DNA from: Bacillota bacterium
GTDB lineage: Bacteria; Bacillota; Sulfobacillia; Sulfobacillales; Sulfobacillaceae
DNA: 64,000 nucleotides
Assembly (NCBI GenBank): GCA_021820485.1
Contig: JAKADO010000004.1
Span: forward strand, 1-64,000
Direction: 5' to 3'
Both the position numbers and the translations under genes were made by a program. Shown piece by piece: positions 20,303 through 32,511 of this stretch. The first letter of the stretch is position 1. Each line of letters begins with the position of its first letter. The notes beneath the pieces are model-generated. The model saw nothing but the letters and a program-made list of their open reading frames with translations, did not search any database and was not told the DNA's origin.

Positions 20303-21162
20303 AGGTCGCGCCCCAAGGCTTGGGCAATCAGCCCCACTTCACCCATCAGCTCTTCCAAGTGACGGAAATTCAAGCTTTGAGGGCCATCAGACAAGGCTTC
20401 GGCGGGATTGGGATGCGCTTCGATGATGAGTCCATCAACGCCTGCCGCGACCCCGGCCCGCGCCAACGGTGCCACCCACTGCCATTGACCGGCGGCATGG
20501 GATGGGTCGATCACCACCGGCAAGTGGCTCAATTGCTTCACCACCGGAACAGCACTGATGTCGAGTGTGTTGCGGGTCTTGGTCTCATACGTACGGATGC
20601 CGCGCTCACAGAGGATGATATTCATGTTGCCGTTGGCCGCAATGTATTCCGCCGCCATCAGCCATTCGTCAATCGTGGCAGCCAGTCCCCGCTTGAGGAG
20701 CACCGGCTTGCCGGTTTGGCCGGCGGCCTTCAGAAGCTCAAAATTTTGCATGTTGCGCGCGCCAATTTGGACAATGTCCGCCCATTCGGCCACATTGGCC
20801 AAGCTCTCGTGATCGACGGCCTCGGTCACAATCAGCACACCGTAACGCTCCCGCGCTTCGGCCAAAATCTTGAGGCCCTCCACCCGCATGCCTTGAAAAC
20901 TGTAGGGCGAAGTGCGGGGTTTATAGGCGCCGCCACGAAGAACCGGCACACCGATCCGCTGCATAAACTCGGCCGACTGCATCACCTGTTCGCGGCTCTC
21001 CACGGCACACGGTCCAGACATGACAATCACTTTATTGCCGCCGAAGGCGACATTGCCGACTTGAATGACGCTGTCATCGGGATGAAAATCCCGACTCACC
21101 AACTTGTATGGCTTCCTTACCGACACGACCGGCTCTGCTGTCTCCGTGGATCCCACCCGCAC
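20299..21162 (-). CDS. aroF: 3-deoxy-7-phosphoheptulonate synthase (DAHP synthase)
   Basis: 287 aa; VIMSGPCAVESREQV, RGGAYKPRTSPYSFQG, CERGIRTYETKTRNTLD, DPSHAAGQ. Confidence 0.95.
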   Translation of the reverse strand: MRVGSTETAEPVVSVRKPYKLVSRDFHPDDSVIQVGNVAFGGNKVIVMSGPCAVESREQVMQSAEFMQRIGVPVLRGGAYKPRTSPYSFQGMRVEGLKILAEARERYGVLIVTEAVDHESLANVAEWADIVQIGARNMQNFELLKAAGQTGKPVLLKRGLAATIDEWLMAAEYIAANGNMNIILCERGIRTYETKTRNTLDISAVPVVKQLSHLPVVIDPSHAAGQWQWVAPLARAGVAAGVDGLIIEAHPNPAEALSDGPQSLNFRHLEELMGEVGLIAQALGRDL

Positions 21163-21200
21163 TCACCCTTCCCTCGCATCAAATCCCTCATGGCTCGCCC

Positions 21201-21489
21201 AAAAAACACCAAAAGCCCTCATCCCTGATAGGGACGAAGGCTTCTCCGCGGTACCACCCTAAGTGGCTCTCGCCATCTTCGGCAAGAACCCTCTTGTGTC
21301 GGCTGCCAACACAGCCGCTCCGAATAACGGACGGATGCCGGATTCTCTACTCTTCTCACGAATTTCGATGCACACTCACGGGGGTATGGTCTCGGGGAAA
21401 GGGTTCGGCTTTCACCATCATGCTGCCGACTCTCTGGGCCACTTCCACTCCGGACGCCGTCCCGCTCATCGCTTTAGGGTATGGAATTT
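21201..21489 (-). promoter_or_regulatory. T-box leader upstream of aroF-tyrA-aroA
   Basis: Minus strand contains AGGGTGGTACCGCGGAGAAG (T-box), AGAGAGTCGG stem I motif, and terminator GCCTTCGTCCCTatcAGGGATGAGGGC with T-run. Confidence 0.92.
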
Positions 21490-21495
21490 CTCCGC

Positions 21496-21524
21496 ATCTT
21501 ACACTACTCGATGAGTGGTGTCAA
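21496..21524 (-). promoter_or_regulatory. Sigma-A-type promoter for aro T-box
   Basis: TTGACA-N17-TAAGAT; -35 overlaps the trpA stop codon. Confidence 0.8.
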
Positions 21525-22321
21525 GCCTTCGTCACCATATTGTCCAGCGCCAATCGCAATTCGTGGACACAATCGTAAGCCACCTGCTCCGCCGCGTTAG
21601 GCCGTTCGGCAATGGCCTGCACGAGAGCGCTCCCGACAATGACGCCATCCGCCACGCGGCCGACCTCCACTGCCTGACGTGGGCCAGCGATGCCAAATCC
21701 CACCGCTACAGGCAAATCAACCATCGCTTTGACCCGCTGCACCAAGGGCTCTACGCCCTGGTCCACCGTCTGACGAACGCCTGTCACTCCCGTGACGGAG
21801 ACTCCATACACAAATCCTTGCGCCTTCTTGATGGCCGTCAAGTGCGCATCGGTCGACGTCGGCGCGACCAAAGGAATCAACGCCAATCCGCTTCGCTCCG
21901 CGGCCCGGCGCATGTCCCGTCCCTCGATCCATGGCAAGTCGGGAATGATCAGGCCGGCCATCCCCGCCGCCTTGGCGTCGTGCGAAAACTGTTCAATCCC
22001 ATAGTGAAAGACGGGGTTGATATAGGTGAGGAAAACCATGGGAGGCGCTTCGCCCGTCAGACCCGACACCGCATCCAAAATGGCGCGCACCCGGGTTCCC
22101 TGAGCCAACGCCTCCGTGGCCGCCTTTTGCAGCACCGGACCATCCGCCAAGGGGTCAGAAAAGGGAATGCCCACCTCGATAATGTCGGCCCCGGCCTCCG
22201 TCAACGCGCGCACTAGCCCGGGAAGCCGTTCGAGCTGCGGAAATCCAGCCGTCACATAGGGAATGAGGGCAGGCCGGCCTTGGGCGTTGGCACGCGCAAA
22301 AGCCTCGGCAATTTTATTCAT
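21521..22321 (-). CDS. trpA: Tryptophan synthase alpha subunit
   Basis: [28 protein letters not shown]. Start refined to ATG at 22321. Confidence 0.95.
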   Translation of the reverse strand: MNKIAEAFARANAQGRPALIPYVTAGFPQLERLPGLVRALTEAGADIIEVGIPFSDPLADGPVLQKAATEALAQGTRVRAILDAVSGLTGEAPPMVFLTYINPVFHYGIEQFSHDAKAAGMAGLIIPDLPWIEGRDMRRAAERSGLALIPLVAPTSTDAHLTAIKKAQGFVYGVSVTGVTGVRQTVDQGVEPLVQRVKAMVDLPVAVGFGIAGPRQAVEVGRVADGVIVGSALVQAIAERPNAAEQVAYDCVHELRLALDNMVTKA

Positions 22322-23516
22322 GATGGCCTCCTTGCTCGTAAAGAAAGACTTGGTCAACATCCTTATCCCCTCGTCCCGAGAGATTAATCAGGACGCGCGC
22401 TCCCTCGCGCTTTAGCCGGTGGGCTTCCTGGATCACCCAAGCCACGGCGTGAGCGCTTTCGAGCGCGGGGATAATGCCTTCCCAACGAGACAGTTGATGA
22501 AAGGCCTCGAGCGCTTGATCATCGCGAATGGCCACATATTGCGCCCGTCCGGTATGGTGGAAATAGGCATGCTCCGGCCCCACGCCGGGATAGTCCAGTC
22601 CGGCAGAGATGGAATGCGCCGGTTGGATTTGTCCATCCTCGTCCTGCAAGAGATAGCTAAGGCTTCCATGCAGGATTCCGGGCTCAGCCACCTGAATGCT
22701 GGCCGCATGACGGCCGGTTTCGACGCCTTCGCCGGCGGCCTCGACGCCGATTAGCTGCACCGCATCATGCCGAAAGGGATAGAAAATGCCCATGCTGTTC
22801 GAACCCCCGCCAACGGAGGCCACAATGTGAGTCGGCAAGTCTCCTGTCACCTTCAGCATCTGCCGGCGCGCTTCCTTGCCGATAACCGATTGAAAATCGC
22901 GCACCATCATGGGATAGGGATGCGGTCCAACAACGGAGCCAATGACGTAGAACGTATCGCGCACATTGGTCACCCAGTCGCGAATCGCTTCGTTGGTGGC
23001 GTCCTTCAGGGTGCGGGTGCCGGATTCGACCGGATGCACCTGGGCTCCCAAGAGTTTCATGCGATAGACGTTCAACGCCTGTCGCTTGACATCTTCGGCC
23101 CCCATGTAGATTTCCGCCTTCAGTCCGAACAGCGCCGCCGCCGTGGCGGTAGCCACGCCGTGCTGGCCCGCTCCCGTTTCCGCGATAATGCGCGTCTTTC
23201 CCATGCGTCGGGCCAACAGGACTTGGCCAATGGTGTTGTTAATCTTATGAGCGCCGGTATGGTTCAAGTCCTCCCGTTTCAGATACACGTCAAATCCCAC
23301 CGCTTGGCTCATTTGGTCCGCACGGCGAAGAGGGGTGGGACGACCTACGTAATCCTTCAAGAGCTCGCCCAGGTCCCGGCGAAAACCGGAATCGCGGCGC
23401 GCTTCCTGATAGGCGTGCTCCAATGCATCCACTGCCGGCATCAAGGTTTCCGGGACATAACGGCCGCCAAACGGGCCGAACCGTCCAAACCGATCAGGTA
23501 CTTTCTTTGTCGCCAT
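22314..23516 (-). CDS. trpB: Tryptophan synthase beta subunit
   Basis: [31 protein letters not shown] (PLP lysine), [11 protein letters not shown]. Start refined to ATG at 23516. Confidence 0.96.
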   Translation of the reverse strand: MATKKVPDRFGRFGPFGGRYVPETLMPAVDALEHAYQEARRDSGFRRDLGELLKDYVGRPTPLRRADQMSQAVGFDVYLKREDLNHTGAHKINNTIGQVLLARRMGKTRIIAETGAGQHGVATATAAALFGLKAEIYMGAEDVKRQALNVYRMKLLGAQVHPVESGTRTLKDATNEAIRDWVTNVRDTFYVIGSVVGPHPYPMMVRDFQSVIGKEARRQMLKVTGDLPTHIVASVGGGSNSMGIFYPFRHDAVQLIGVEAAGEGVETGRHAASIQVAEPGILHGSLSYLLQDEDGQIQPAHSISAGLDYPGVGPEHAYFHHTGRAQYVAIRDDQALEAFHQLSRWEGIIPALESAHAVAWVIQEAHRLKREGARVLINLSGRGDKDVDQVFLYEQGGHHE

Positions 23517-24066
23517 GTTTAACCTCCTGAATAAACCGCGCAATCAGCTCCACGCGTTTCTGACCATCTTTTTCGACACCGCTGGACACATCGACACCCT
23601 CAGGGCGCAGCCTCCGCACCACCGCTTGGACATTGTCTGGATGCAGACCACCCGCAAGCCAAATCGGCCGGCTATAGGGAGGCTTGGTCCATTCCCGCGG
23701 CTGACCGCTCCCCGGGACGGTGCCGTCCAAGAGCACCACATCGGCATTGGGGTCCAGTTGGGTTGCAATCGCCCACTTCCCCGCCGCCCGGGTCCGGACG
23801 ATCCAATCGGCTGGGGTCTTCCCATGCAGTTGCACTCCCGCGACCGGAAGTCTCAGCATGGCTTGAAACAGCGCGTCCGGCACATCGCGTCCCACCGCCA
23901 CAAATTCGGCCCCCGGCACTTCCGCTATTAGTGCGGCTGCCGCTTCAACACTGATCCTACGGCGACTTTCCGTCAGAACGACCCCTAAATAGTCGGCCCC
24001 CAGCGATCGCGCCGCCCGTGCTGTCCCAGCGTCCTGGAGACCACATATTTTAATGACGGTCGCCAT
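23494..24066 (-). CDS. trpF: Phosphoribosylanthranilate isomerase
   Basis: [44 protein letters not shown]. Confidence 0.95.
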   Translation of the reverse strand: MATVIKICGLQDAGTARAARSLGADYLGVVLTESRRRISVEAAAALIAEVPGAEFVAVGRDVPDALFQAMLRLPVAGVQLHGKTPADWIVRTRAAGKWAIATQLDPNADVVLLDGTVPGSGQPREWTKPPYSRPIWLAGGLHPDNVQAVVRRLRPEGVDVSSGVEKDGQKRVELIARFIQEVKHGDKEST

Positions 24067-24823
24067 CAGACCAAGTCCTTAGGAGAGCACTGCCCCGCAT
24101 CAGGGACTCGCCAACCAGCACCGCCTGGTAGCCCCACGACTTCACCAAGCGCAGGTCATCAACGGTTTGAATGCCGCTTTCGCTGACGCGCACGATGGAC
24201 GGGTCCAACCGCGCCGCCATGTCACGCGAAAACTCCAGCCGCGTGTCAAACGAGTCAAGATCCCGATTGTTGACCCCAACGATGGCCGGATTCAAGGCCA
24301 AAGCCCGCTCCGCCTCGGAGGCCGAGTGAATTTCCACGAGCACCTCCAGTCCAATGCCCCGGGCCGTTTCACACAAGTCCTTCAGCCGCGCATCATCCAC
24401 AATGCGTACGATAAGGAGTGCCGCATCCGCGCCATGTGCACGCGCCTCAAAGAGTTGCACGGGATCCCGAACGAAATCCTTTCGGAGCACAGGCAGTCGC
24501 ACCTTGGCGCGAACTGCTTCCAAGTGACTCAGGTCTCCGGCAAAGTATTCCGGCTCGGTCAGCACCGAGATGGCGCTCGCCCCTTCCTGCTCGTATCGCA
24601 ACGCTTGCGCTACGGGATCGTAATGATCGGTCAGCCAACCCTTCGAGGGTGACTTTTGTTTGCATTCCGCAATCACCTGGAGACCACCCTCATCCGCCGT
24701 CAAGGCTTGGCGAAGCGACCGCGCCGGTCCCGCGGCCTCGGCTCGTTGGCGCAGTTCCGCCGCATCCTTCTGGAGGCGCTCGACCCGCTCATCGACGGAG
24801 GCTACAATGGCATCCAAAAACAT
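24050..24823 (-). CDS. trpC: Indole-3-glycerol phosphate synthase
   Basis: VIAECKQKSPSKG, LPVLRKDFVRDP, VGVNNRDLDSF, VSESGIQT. Confidence 0.96.
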   Translation of the reverse strand: MFLDAIVASVDERVERLQKDAAELRQRAEAAGPARSLRQALTADEGGLQVIAECKQKSPSKGWLTDHYDPVAQALRYEQEGASAISVLTEPEYFAGDLSHLEAVRAKVRLPVLRKDFVRDPVQLFEARAHGADAALLIVRIVDDARLKDLCETARGIGLEVLVEIHSASEAERALALNPAIVGVNNRDLDSFDTRLEFSRDMAARLDPSIVRVSESGIQTVDDLRLVKSWGYQAVLVGESLMRGSALLRTWSDGDRH

Positions 24824-25865
24824 CAGGCGTCCCTCCGTTCGCGCATCATGTCATCCGACGCTCGTATCAAATCCTCGAGGACCGCATGGGCCCGCCCTGC
24901 CTGAATCACGCCACGAGCCATCTCTACCCCCTCGCGAGGAGACATGGCCAGTCCACCCACGTAGAGCGCCACACCCGCATTAGCCAAGACCATGTCGGTC
25001 ATCGGCCCCTCGGCCCGCTCACTCACAATCGCCCGACAAATGCGAGCGTTCGCGGCCGGGTCCCCACCGGTGAAGGATCCTACCGGGTATTGGGGCAATC
25101 CCAAATCCTCCGGGGTCAAAATCCCTCGGCTGATTTCCCCGTCAATGACCAGACCATACGTGGTTGGCCCCGACAACGAGACCTCATCCAGCCCGCCATG
25201 CCCATGCACCACCATGGCGCGCCTCACGCCCAGCCGCGCTAAAACTGCGGTGAGGGGTTCAACCCATTCGGGCGCAAACACACCCATCAATTGGTACTCC
25301 GGCGCACAAGGATTGGTGAGAGGCCCTAAAATGTTGAAGACTGTGCGCACACCCAGCTCTTTCCGGGTTGGGGCGGCATGGCGCATGGACGTATGCACCT
25401 GCTGGGCAAACAAGAACCCGAACCCAACATCGTCAATGAGTTCCGCCACACGGGCAGGTTCACTCTGGATCGCAATGCCGAGGGCCTCTAGCAAGTCCGC
25501 GCTGCCGCTTTTCGACGTGGCCGATCGATTGCCGTGCTTCGCCACGTGAAGTCCTGCACCCGCCACCACGAAAGCCGACACAGTGGACACGTTGAATGTA
25601 AATGAGCGATCCCCGCCCGTGCCGCAGGTATCAATCAGTGGATGATGCTTGACGGGGACCATCTCGGCATGGCTTCGCATAGCCTCCGCGAAGCCTGTCA
25701 GTTCATCCACTGTCTCGCCACGCACTCGCAGTGCCATCAGCACGCCCCCAATTTGAGACGGTGTGGCCTGGCCTTGCATAATGGCATCCATAAGCTCAAA
25801 GGCCGTCGCACGGCTGAGAGTGTCGCCCCGACCCAAGGCCTCGAGACTGTCGAGAATAATGTCCT

Positions 25866-25869
<4 letters not shown>
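24823..25869 (-). CDS. trpD: Anthranilate phosphoribosyltransferase
   Basis: DTCGTGGDRSFTFNVST, KHGNRSATSKSGSADLLEALG. Confidence 0.96.
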
Positions 25870-26455
<586 letters not shown>

Positions 26456-26465
<10 letters not shown>

Positions 26466-27904
26466 TCCTCCTCTCCGGGCGCGAGCACCTTGAGGGCCGC
26501 TGCCGCCTTATTCAACGACTCTTGGTATTCCAGTTTCGCGTCACTGTCAGCGACAATGCCAGCACCAGCCTGGACGTACGCCATGTCTTGCTCGATTTCC
26601 AGCGTCCGAATGGTGATGCACGCATCCAAATCCCCACGGTGTGACCAATATCCGACGATGCCGCCGTATGCTCCGCGCGCAACCGGCTCCAATTCCTCAA
26701 TGATTTCCATAGCCCGGATTTTCGGAGCCCCCGTCAGTGTGCCGGCCGGAAACGACGCTGCGAGAACATCCAGGGCGTCCATATCCTGGCGCAGTCTCCC
26801 TCGCACCTCGGAAACGATGTGCATCACGTGCGAATAGAGCTCCTTCACCATAAATTCCTCGACGGTGACCGTTCCGTACTCACAGATGCGGCCGAGATCG
26901 TTCCGAGCCAAGTCAACCAGCATCACGTGCTCAGCCCGCTCCTTGGGATCACTGAGAAGGCTTTCCCACAAGGCGGCATCCTCCTCTGCGGTCTTGCCGC
27001 GCGGCCGGGTCCCGGCAATGGGCCGATTGATGGCCATGTCCTTCTCCACACGCACCAACGTTTCTGGGGATGAGCCCGCAAGCGTGCGTCGGGGCGTATC
27101 CATGAAAAACAGATATGGCGATGGATTCACATGGCGCAACCGCCGGTAAAGATTGAAGGGATCGCCCGCAATCCGGGCGCCCAACCGCTGCGACAGCACC
27201 ACTTGGAAGATGTCCCCCAGGACGATGTGCTCCTTGGCTCGCTCGACCATGGCGACGAACTCGGGCTCCGTCAACGTCGATTCCACTCCGGTCAGGGCGC
27301 GGGCAATCGGTTCGGCCAGCATCAACGGTTGGCGCAACGCCTCCACCAAAATCCCCAAACGCGCTCTGCCCTGGTCAACCTGATCGCGCATCGTCTCCAC
27401 AATGACGGTCACTTCCTGCCGACGATGGTCGAACGCCACCACCGCTTTGGGCCACACCCACTCCCAAGCGGGACCGCGGCGCTCGTGCTGGCGCGGTAAC
27501 CGCTCCAAATGACGGACCCAGTCATAGGCAAAGTAACCGACAGCGCCACCGACAAACGGAAGTTCCACCGCTTCAGGTACGGCGATGAGTTGCCGGGCTT
27601 GCTGCTTGCGGATGAGCACGAGGGGGTCAGTTTCTACTTCGGTCCCTTCGGGACTCACCAGCACTGCTTGGCCATTGGCCTCCAGCAAACGGGCCCATTC
27701 GCCGATGGCGATGAACGAATAACGGGCAACCTTGTCGTCGCCCTCCACACTTTCCAGAAGCGTATGCGCACCGAGGGGCCGCAGCCGCAGATAGGCGGAA
27801 ATCGGCGTCAGTTGGTCAACCGCATACTTTCGGACAATGCTGACATGTTCGGCCTGGCCATCATCCCAAATCTGCTCGCCGGACCTTGCTTCAATAATCT
27901 CCAA
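26456..27904 (-). CDS. trpE: Anthranilate synthase component I
   Basis: AGTRPRGKTAEED, LARNDLGR, GTLTGAPKIRAMEII. Start refined to TTG at 27904 (GGAGGGAATAAT-TTG); ORF-track start lies inside the T-box. Confidence 0.93.
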
Positions 27905-27918
27905 ATTATTCCCTCCGC

Positions 27919-28196
27919 AAAAAACAATAAGACCCTCATCCTCAAGGGACGAAGGTTCCTCCGCGGTGCCACCCCAATTAGGCTGAAAGCCTCTCTCACA
28001 CATACGGGATTTGAAAACAAATCCGATATGCCTTCCTGGTTAACGGAGGAAGAATCCGGCTACGCCTACTGCATCTTCGGGTAGCAGCTCCTGGGGCCAT
28101 TCGCCGTCTTTCCCTTGCCGGGCTCCCACCTTCTCCGGCTCGCTTGTAAGTTCCACGACGGGTACTCTTCCCATTCATCGCCTGTCGAAACATATT
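27919..28196 (-). promoter_or_regulatory. tRNA-Trp-type T-box leader upstream of trpE
   Basis: Minus strand TTGGGGTGGCACCGCGGAGG (T-box), stem I with GGGAAGAGTACCCGTC...GACGGCGAA-TGG-CCCC giving a UGG specifier at 28097-28099, terminator with TTTTTT. Confidence 0.93.
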
Positions 28197-28202
28197 TATC
28201 CC

Positions 28203-28232
28203 ATGATAACAGCACTCACATGGTCCTGTCAA
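28203..28232 (-). promoter_or_regulatory. Sigma-A-type promoter for trp T-box
   Basis: TTGACA-N18-TATCAT, just downstream of the preceding wHTH gene. Confidence 0.78.
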
Positions 28233-28243
28233 GGCATGCACGG

Positions 28244-28558
28244 CTATTGGCCCGGCCCATCCCGCAAGAACCGCAGCAGGTCACCCACTGTGAACCGGTT
28301 CTCCACTGGGTGACGCAATGGCTGGTCAAAATGCACCACGTAGCGGTTGCGCCGCCCAACCCGTTGCCGGGACACGTATCCCTCATTGGCTAAATCGGCA
28401 ACAATGCGCTGCACCGCCCGCTCCGTAATCCCCACCTGACGGGATAAATCGCGGGCGCGGATCATGGGTTCCTGCGCAATGAGAATGAGAACGTGGCCGT
28501 AGTTGGTTAAAAATGTCCATGATATCAAAGCGCCTTGCGCCGGGGTATCGTTCGGCAT
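28244..28558 (-). CDS. Small winged-helix transcriptional regulator
   Basis: 104 aa; MIRARDLSRQVGITERAVQRIVADLANEGYVSRQRVGRRNRYVV wHTH pattern. Confidence 0.8.
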   Translation of the reverse strand: MPNDTPAQGALISWTFLTNYGHVLILIAQEPMIRARDLSRQVGITERAVQRIVADLANEGYVSRQRVGRRNRYVVHFDQPLRHPVENRFTVGDLLRFLRDGPGQ

Positions 28559-28603
28559 ACCGACCTCCTCCCACGGAAGCTCCGCAGCATCTATCGTTTG
28601 TCT

Positions 28604-30724
28604 TTAGTGTAGCACATGGCCGGGAAGTGCCGCTTCGAGAGCCTCGAATACCCAGGTTCTCAGTCCCTGATGAACGTCATGGGCCAGCTCTGGATCCTCG
28701 GTTAAAATGGCGCGCGCCACCTCGCGGGCGTGCTCCAACAGGGCTAAGTCCTTCAACGGATTGGCCAATTGAAACCCGGCCACACCGTGCTGACGCACCC
28801 CCAACACTTCGCCCGGACCGCGGATTTCCAGGTCATGTTCGGCCAGCTTCAAACCATCTTGCGTTTCCACCATCGCCTTGAGGCGTGCTTCTCCCTCCGG
28901 GGTAGACGGGTCCGCCAGCAAGAAACACTCCGACGCGTGCTGCCCACGCCCCACGCGCCCCCTGAGTTGATGCAACTGAGCCAATCCAAAGCGATCGGCA
29001 CCTTCGATGACAATTACCGTAGCATTGGGGACATCAACCCCGACTTCCAAAATAGTGGTTCCCACCAGCACGTCGATCTCGCCATCGCGAAAGGCCTCCA
29101 TCACGATGGACTTGTCTTTCGCGGACATGCGGCCATGAATCAAGCCGACCCGCCATCCGGGAATTTTCTGCATACCCTCCGCCAATAATGTCGCAGCACG
29201 GCCCTGACTTTCTTCACTCTCCTCTACCAGCGGGCAAATCACATAGGCCTGGCGCCCCTGTCGAACAGACTCCATCACCTTCAAGTACGCGTCGCGCCGA
29301 TCCTTCATGGGCACGTGGTGGGTCGCGATGGGCTGTCGCCCAGGCGGCAGTCCGCGGATCTGCGACACTTGGAGATCCCCGTAAAGGGTCAAAGCCAGCG
29401 TTCGGGGAATGGGTGTGGCTGTCATCACCAGCATATGGGGGAACAGTCCCTTTGCCCCTAACTGCGCCCGTTGTCGGACCCCAAAGCGATGCTGCTCGTC
29501 CACGACCACGGCACCCAACCGTCCGAATTCCACGCCCTCCGACACCAAGGCCTGCGTACCAATGGCCACCAAGGGCTCATCGCTGGCCAGTCTGGACTTT
29601 AACGCCGCCCGATCGCGTCCCCGACCCGTCACAAACAGAACAGTGACGCCAAACGGGGACAGCAAGCGCTCAAACAACAGAAAGTGTTGTTCGGCCAGCA
29701 ACTCGGTTGGGGCCATCAACGCAGCCTGATACCCGCTGCCAACCGCCGAGACCATGGTCAGGGCGGCCAGCATGGTCTTCCCGGATCCCACATCGCCTTG
29801 TAGCAGACGGGCCATTGGGCGATGGTCGGACAAGTCCCGACGAATCTCCTCCCAGGCGCCTGCCTGCCCCGTCGTGAGCTGAAACGGCAAGCCATCAAGG
29901 AACCGGGACACCAACCGATTAGCCGTATCCAGCGCGGGCGCCTCCACCCCCGGCTCGGTCCGATGAAGCCATAACACGGCCAAGGACATCCGCAGAAACT
30001 CGTCAAACACCAATCGACGCCGCGAGCGCTCCAACTCGTCCGCGTTGACGGGAAAGTGCTGGTGAAGAATGGCCCATGCCCGTTCCGGCAGATCCTCCTG
30101 CTTCTTCAGCATCTCGGGTAAGGGATCGGCCATTTGGGCGGCCCAGCGCGGCACGACGCGCTCGGCCAATTCCTGCACAAACCGCTGCTTCAAATCACCG
30201 GCCAGGGGGTAAACCGGAATCAGCCCCAACCGCGGGGCCTGCCCGGTTTCCAGCACTTCCACTTCGGGGTGCGTCATGGACAGGCGGTTTCGAAACGCCT
30301 CAACCCGTCCCGACAGGACCACATCGGCACCGGGCACCAGTTGGCGCTTCAGCCAGGCAGCATGAAAGAACGTGACCTCGAGGGTTCCCGTGCCATCGGC
30401 AACGCGCACCTTTAGATAGCTCCTGCGAGGACCCGGAAACCGCATCTCCGCCGCCTCAACACGGGCCCGAACGGTGGCGTGCACACCCGGCCGAAGCTGC
30501 CATATCGGCGTCAATACGGTACGGTCAACGTGCCGCCGCGGCCACAGCGTCACCAAGTCCTGAATGGATTCGACCCCCAGCTTGGCGAAGTCCTGTGCTC
30601 GTTTGGGACCCACGCCGGGCAATCGCCCAACGCCGTCAGCCAAGCCTAAGCCTGCCAGACGATCTCCATCCAGGGACTTTGATGGGGCACCTGCACGAGT
30701 TCGGCGTTGAATGCGTCCTGCCAA
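28604..30724 (-). CDS. recG: ATP-dependent DNA helicase RecG
   Basis: LLQGDVGSGKTMLAAL, VVDEQHRFGVRQR, MTATPIPRTLALTLYGDL, QLRGRVGRGQHASECFLL. Confidence 0.96.
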   Translation of the reverse strand: MAGRIQRRTRAGAPSKSLDGDRLAGLGLADGVGRLPGVGPKRAQDFAKLGVESIQDLVTLWPRRHVDRTVLTPIWQLRPGVHATVRARVEAAEMRFPGPRRSYLKVRVADGTGTLEVTFFHAAWLKRQLVPGADVVLSGRVEAFRNRLSMTHPEVEVLETGQAPRLGLIPVYPLAGDLKQRFVQELAERVVPRWAAQMADPLPEMLKKQEDLPERAWAILHQHFPVNADELERSRRRLVFDEFLRMSLAVLWLHRTEPGVEAPALDTANRLVSRFLDGLPFQLTTGQAGAWEEIRRDLSDHRPMARLLQGDVGSGKTMLAALTMVSAVGSGYQAALMAPTELLAEQHFLLFERLLSPFGVTVLFVTGRGRDRAALKSRLASDEPLVAIGTQALVSEGVEFGRLGAVVVDEQHRFGVRQRAQLGAKGLFPHMLVMTATPIPRTLALTLYGDLQVSQIRGLPPGRQPIATHHVPMKDRRDAYLKVMESVRQGRQAYVICPLVEESEESQGRAATLLAEGMQKIPGWRVGLIHGRMSAKDKSIVMEAFRDGEIDVLVGTTILEVGVDVPNATVIVIEGADRFGLAQLHQLRGRVGRGQHASECFLLADPSTPEGEARLKAMVETQDGLKLAEHDLEIRGPGEVLGVRQHGVAGFQLANPLKDLALLEHAREVARAILTEDPELAHDVHQGLRTWVFEALEAALPGHVLH

Positions 30725-32094
30725 AAGGCTGCCTCCTCCCGCCGTGCATTTTGACTTAAGTACACTGTAATAACGCCTAAATGCGGGATTTCCCGCTGCA
30801 CCGCCGCTCCCAACGCTTGGCGGGACTCATACACCGTCCCCGCCCACTGATACCCCGTCCCGACCCGGTTGACGATCCACCAACGCATGGCGCGTAGACA
30901 CGCCTCCATTCGCTCGCGATTGACGCTCCATGATTCACCGGGATCGTATTCCATCGTTACCTGGCCCGCCGCCCCCACGGACGGCACCGCCAAACCCTGC
31001 TCCAACGCTTGCGGCGGGTTAATCCAGAGGGTGTGGGGCGCATCGACGCCCACTTCGGGCGTCAGTACGCGGTGGGCATCACGAAACAGCGGGTGGAGCG
31101 GGACCGGCGCAACGACGGTCAATCCCGGCGCTATATGGCGCTCGGCCACCTGTTGTCGCATATCCAAGCACTCCATCTGGCGAATGTCGCCGACACGGGT
31201 CAGGAGCTCCATCAGGCGAACTGGTTGGTCGGTATGCACGTGGATTTTCAGTTGATCCCGGCCCGGCGCAATCACAACCGAATCTCCAATGCGGGGCAAT
31301 TGCTCTGACAGGAATTCGGCCGGGTCCTCCATGCGGAACCGGTACACGAGGGCCTCAACATCATAAAAATAGGGAATCTCTGCATCATCCGCCACCGCAT
31401 GATGCGAATGCGTGGCTTTAGGCAGCGACTCGGCCACAGGGGCTGGCCCTTCGCCACGAGCCGCCAATAGCCAGCCACGCACCAAGGACACGTATCCCAA
31501 TGCGCCGGCATCCACCATGCCGGCATGGGCTAGCGCAGGCAACTGCTCTTGCGTGTGGAGCAGCGCCTCTTCTCCTGCGTCCACCGCGCTGGACAGACAC
31601 CCGATTAGATCCCCATCATCCCGGCATCCCTCCGCCATGGCATCAGCGACCGTCAGAATTGTTCCCTCCACGGGATGCGCGACCTGCTGTCGGGCCCGCT
31701 CGGCTGCCCGTCGAAAGGCGCGCTTCAGGTCGCGCGCCTCAAAAAAAGACAGCGCCTCGGATGACTCAGAAAACCCCATCAGTATTTGCGACAAAATCAC
31801 TCCCGAATTGCCCCGCGCACCCATCAGCGCACCGTCGGCAATCCTTTGCCACACAGCCGCCAAGGTGCTGTCACCGTTCGACCGCATGGCGCGCACAGCA
31901 CTTTCCACCGTTCCCACCATATTGTGCCCCGTGTCTCCATCTGGCACGGGAAAGACATTCAGTTGATTCAGTTGCTGCTCGTGCCGGGCCAACTCGGCCA
32001 ATCCACCCTCCATCCAGGTCATTAGGGTGGCACCGACCATACGCCATAATCCCGGCTGTGCGACTTCATTCGCCAACGGCTCGGACTCCTTCAA
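30646..32094 (-). CDS. DhaL-domain fatty acid kinase-like protein (YloV/FakA)
   Basis: NVFPVPDGDTGHNM, GARGNSGVILSQIL; position matches yloV next to yloU and recG. Confidence 0.92.
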   Translation of the reverse strand: MKESEPLANEVAQPGLWRMVGATLMTWMEGGLAELARHEQQLNQLNVFPVPDGDTGHNMVGTVESAVRAMRSNGDSTLAAVWQRIADGALMGARGNSGVILSQILMGFSESSEALSFFEARDLKRAFRRAAERARQQVAHPVEGTILTVADAMAEGCRDDGDLIGCLSSAVDAGEEALLHTQEQLPALAHAGMVDAGALGYVSLVRGWLLAARGEGPAPVAESLPKATHSHHAVADDAEIPYFYDVEALVYRFRMEDPAEFLSEQLPRIGDSVVIAPGRDQLKIHVHTDQPVRLMELLTRVGDIRQMECLDMRQQVAERHIAPGLTVVAPVPLHPLFRDAHRVLTPEVGVDAPHTLWINPPQALEQGLAVPSVGAAGQVTMEYDPGESWSVNRERMEACLRAMRWWIVNRVGTGYQWAGTVYESRQALGAAVQREIPHLGVITVYLSQNARREEAAFWQDAFNAELVQVPHQSPWMEIVWQA

Positions 32095-32422
32095 TGTGTA
32101 TGTTGATGTGATCTGGGTAAAGGCCGACCGCGTCCTTTAGCGCTGCATTGATTTGGTCGGCCACCTGCCGGCCAATCTGCGCCATCCGCATGCCATACTG
32201 CACCACCAGATGCAGTTCGACGCTGTAATGCCCATCGGGAAGTTCAGTGACCCGTACACCGCGTCCAATCACATCATGCCGAACCAGGCTGTTGAGGTTG
32301 TCGCCAAGGCCGTGCTGGGTCATGTGGACCACCCCGGGAACGGCCAATGCGGCGCGGGATGCGATGGCCCCCAAAACCTCGTCATGGACCACGGTCTGGC
32401 CCCATTCGGTGCGCTTCTCCAT
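32066..32422 (-). CDS. Asp23/Gls24 family envelope stress protein (YloU-like)
   Basis: 118 aa; VVHDEVLGAIASRAALAVPGV, VELHLVVQYGMRMAQIGRQVADQI. Confidence 0.92.
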   Translation of the reverse strand: MEKRTEWGQTVVHDEVLGAIASRAALAVPGVVHMTQHGLGDNLNSLVRHDVIGRGVRVTELPDGHYSVELHLVVQYGMRMAQIGRQVADQINAALKDAVGLYPDHINIHIEGVRAVGE

Positions 32423-32511
32423 GCTGCCAACATCCTTTCGATGCTTGCATCTGCTTGGCTCCTATGTTACCATAGCTAAGAATGTCACGGCGTCGAAGGA
32501 GGGTCCGAATT

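Noticed and set aside
21263-21578. Plus-strand ORFs over the aro T-box
   Set aside because: They are antisense to a conserved structured RNA and show no protein-like features.
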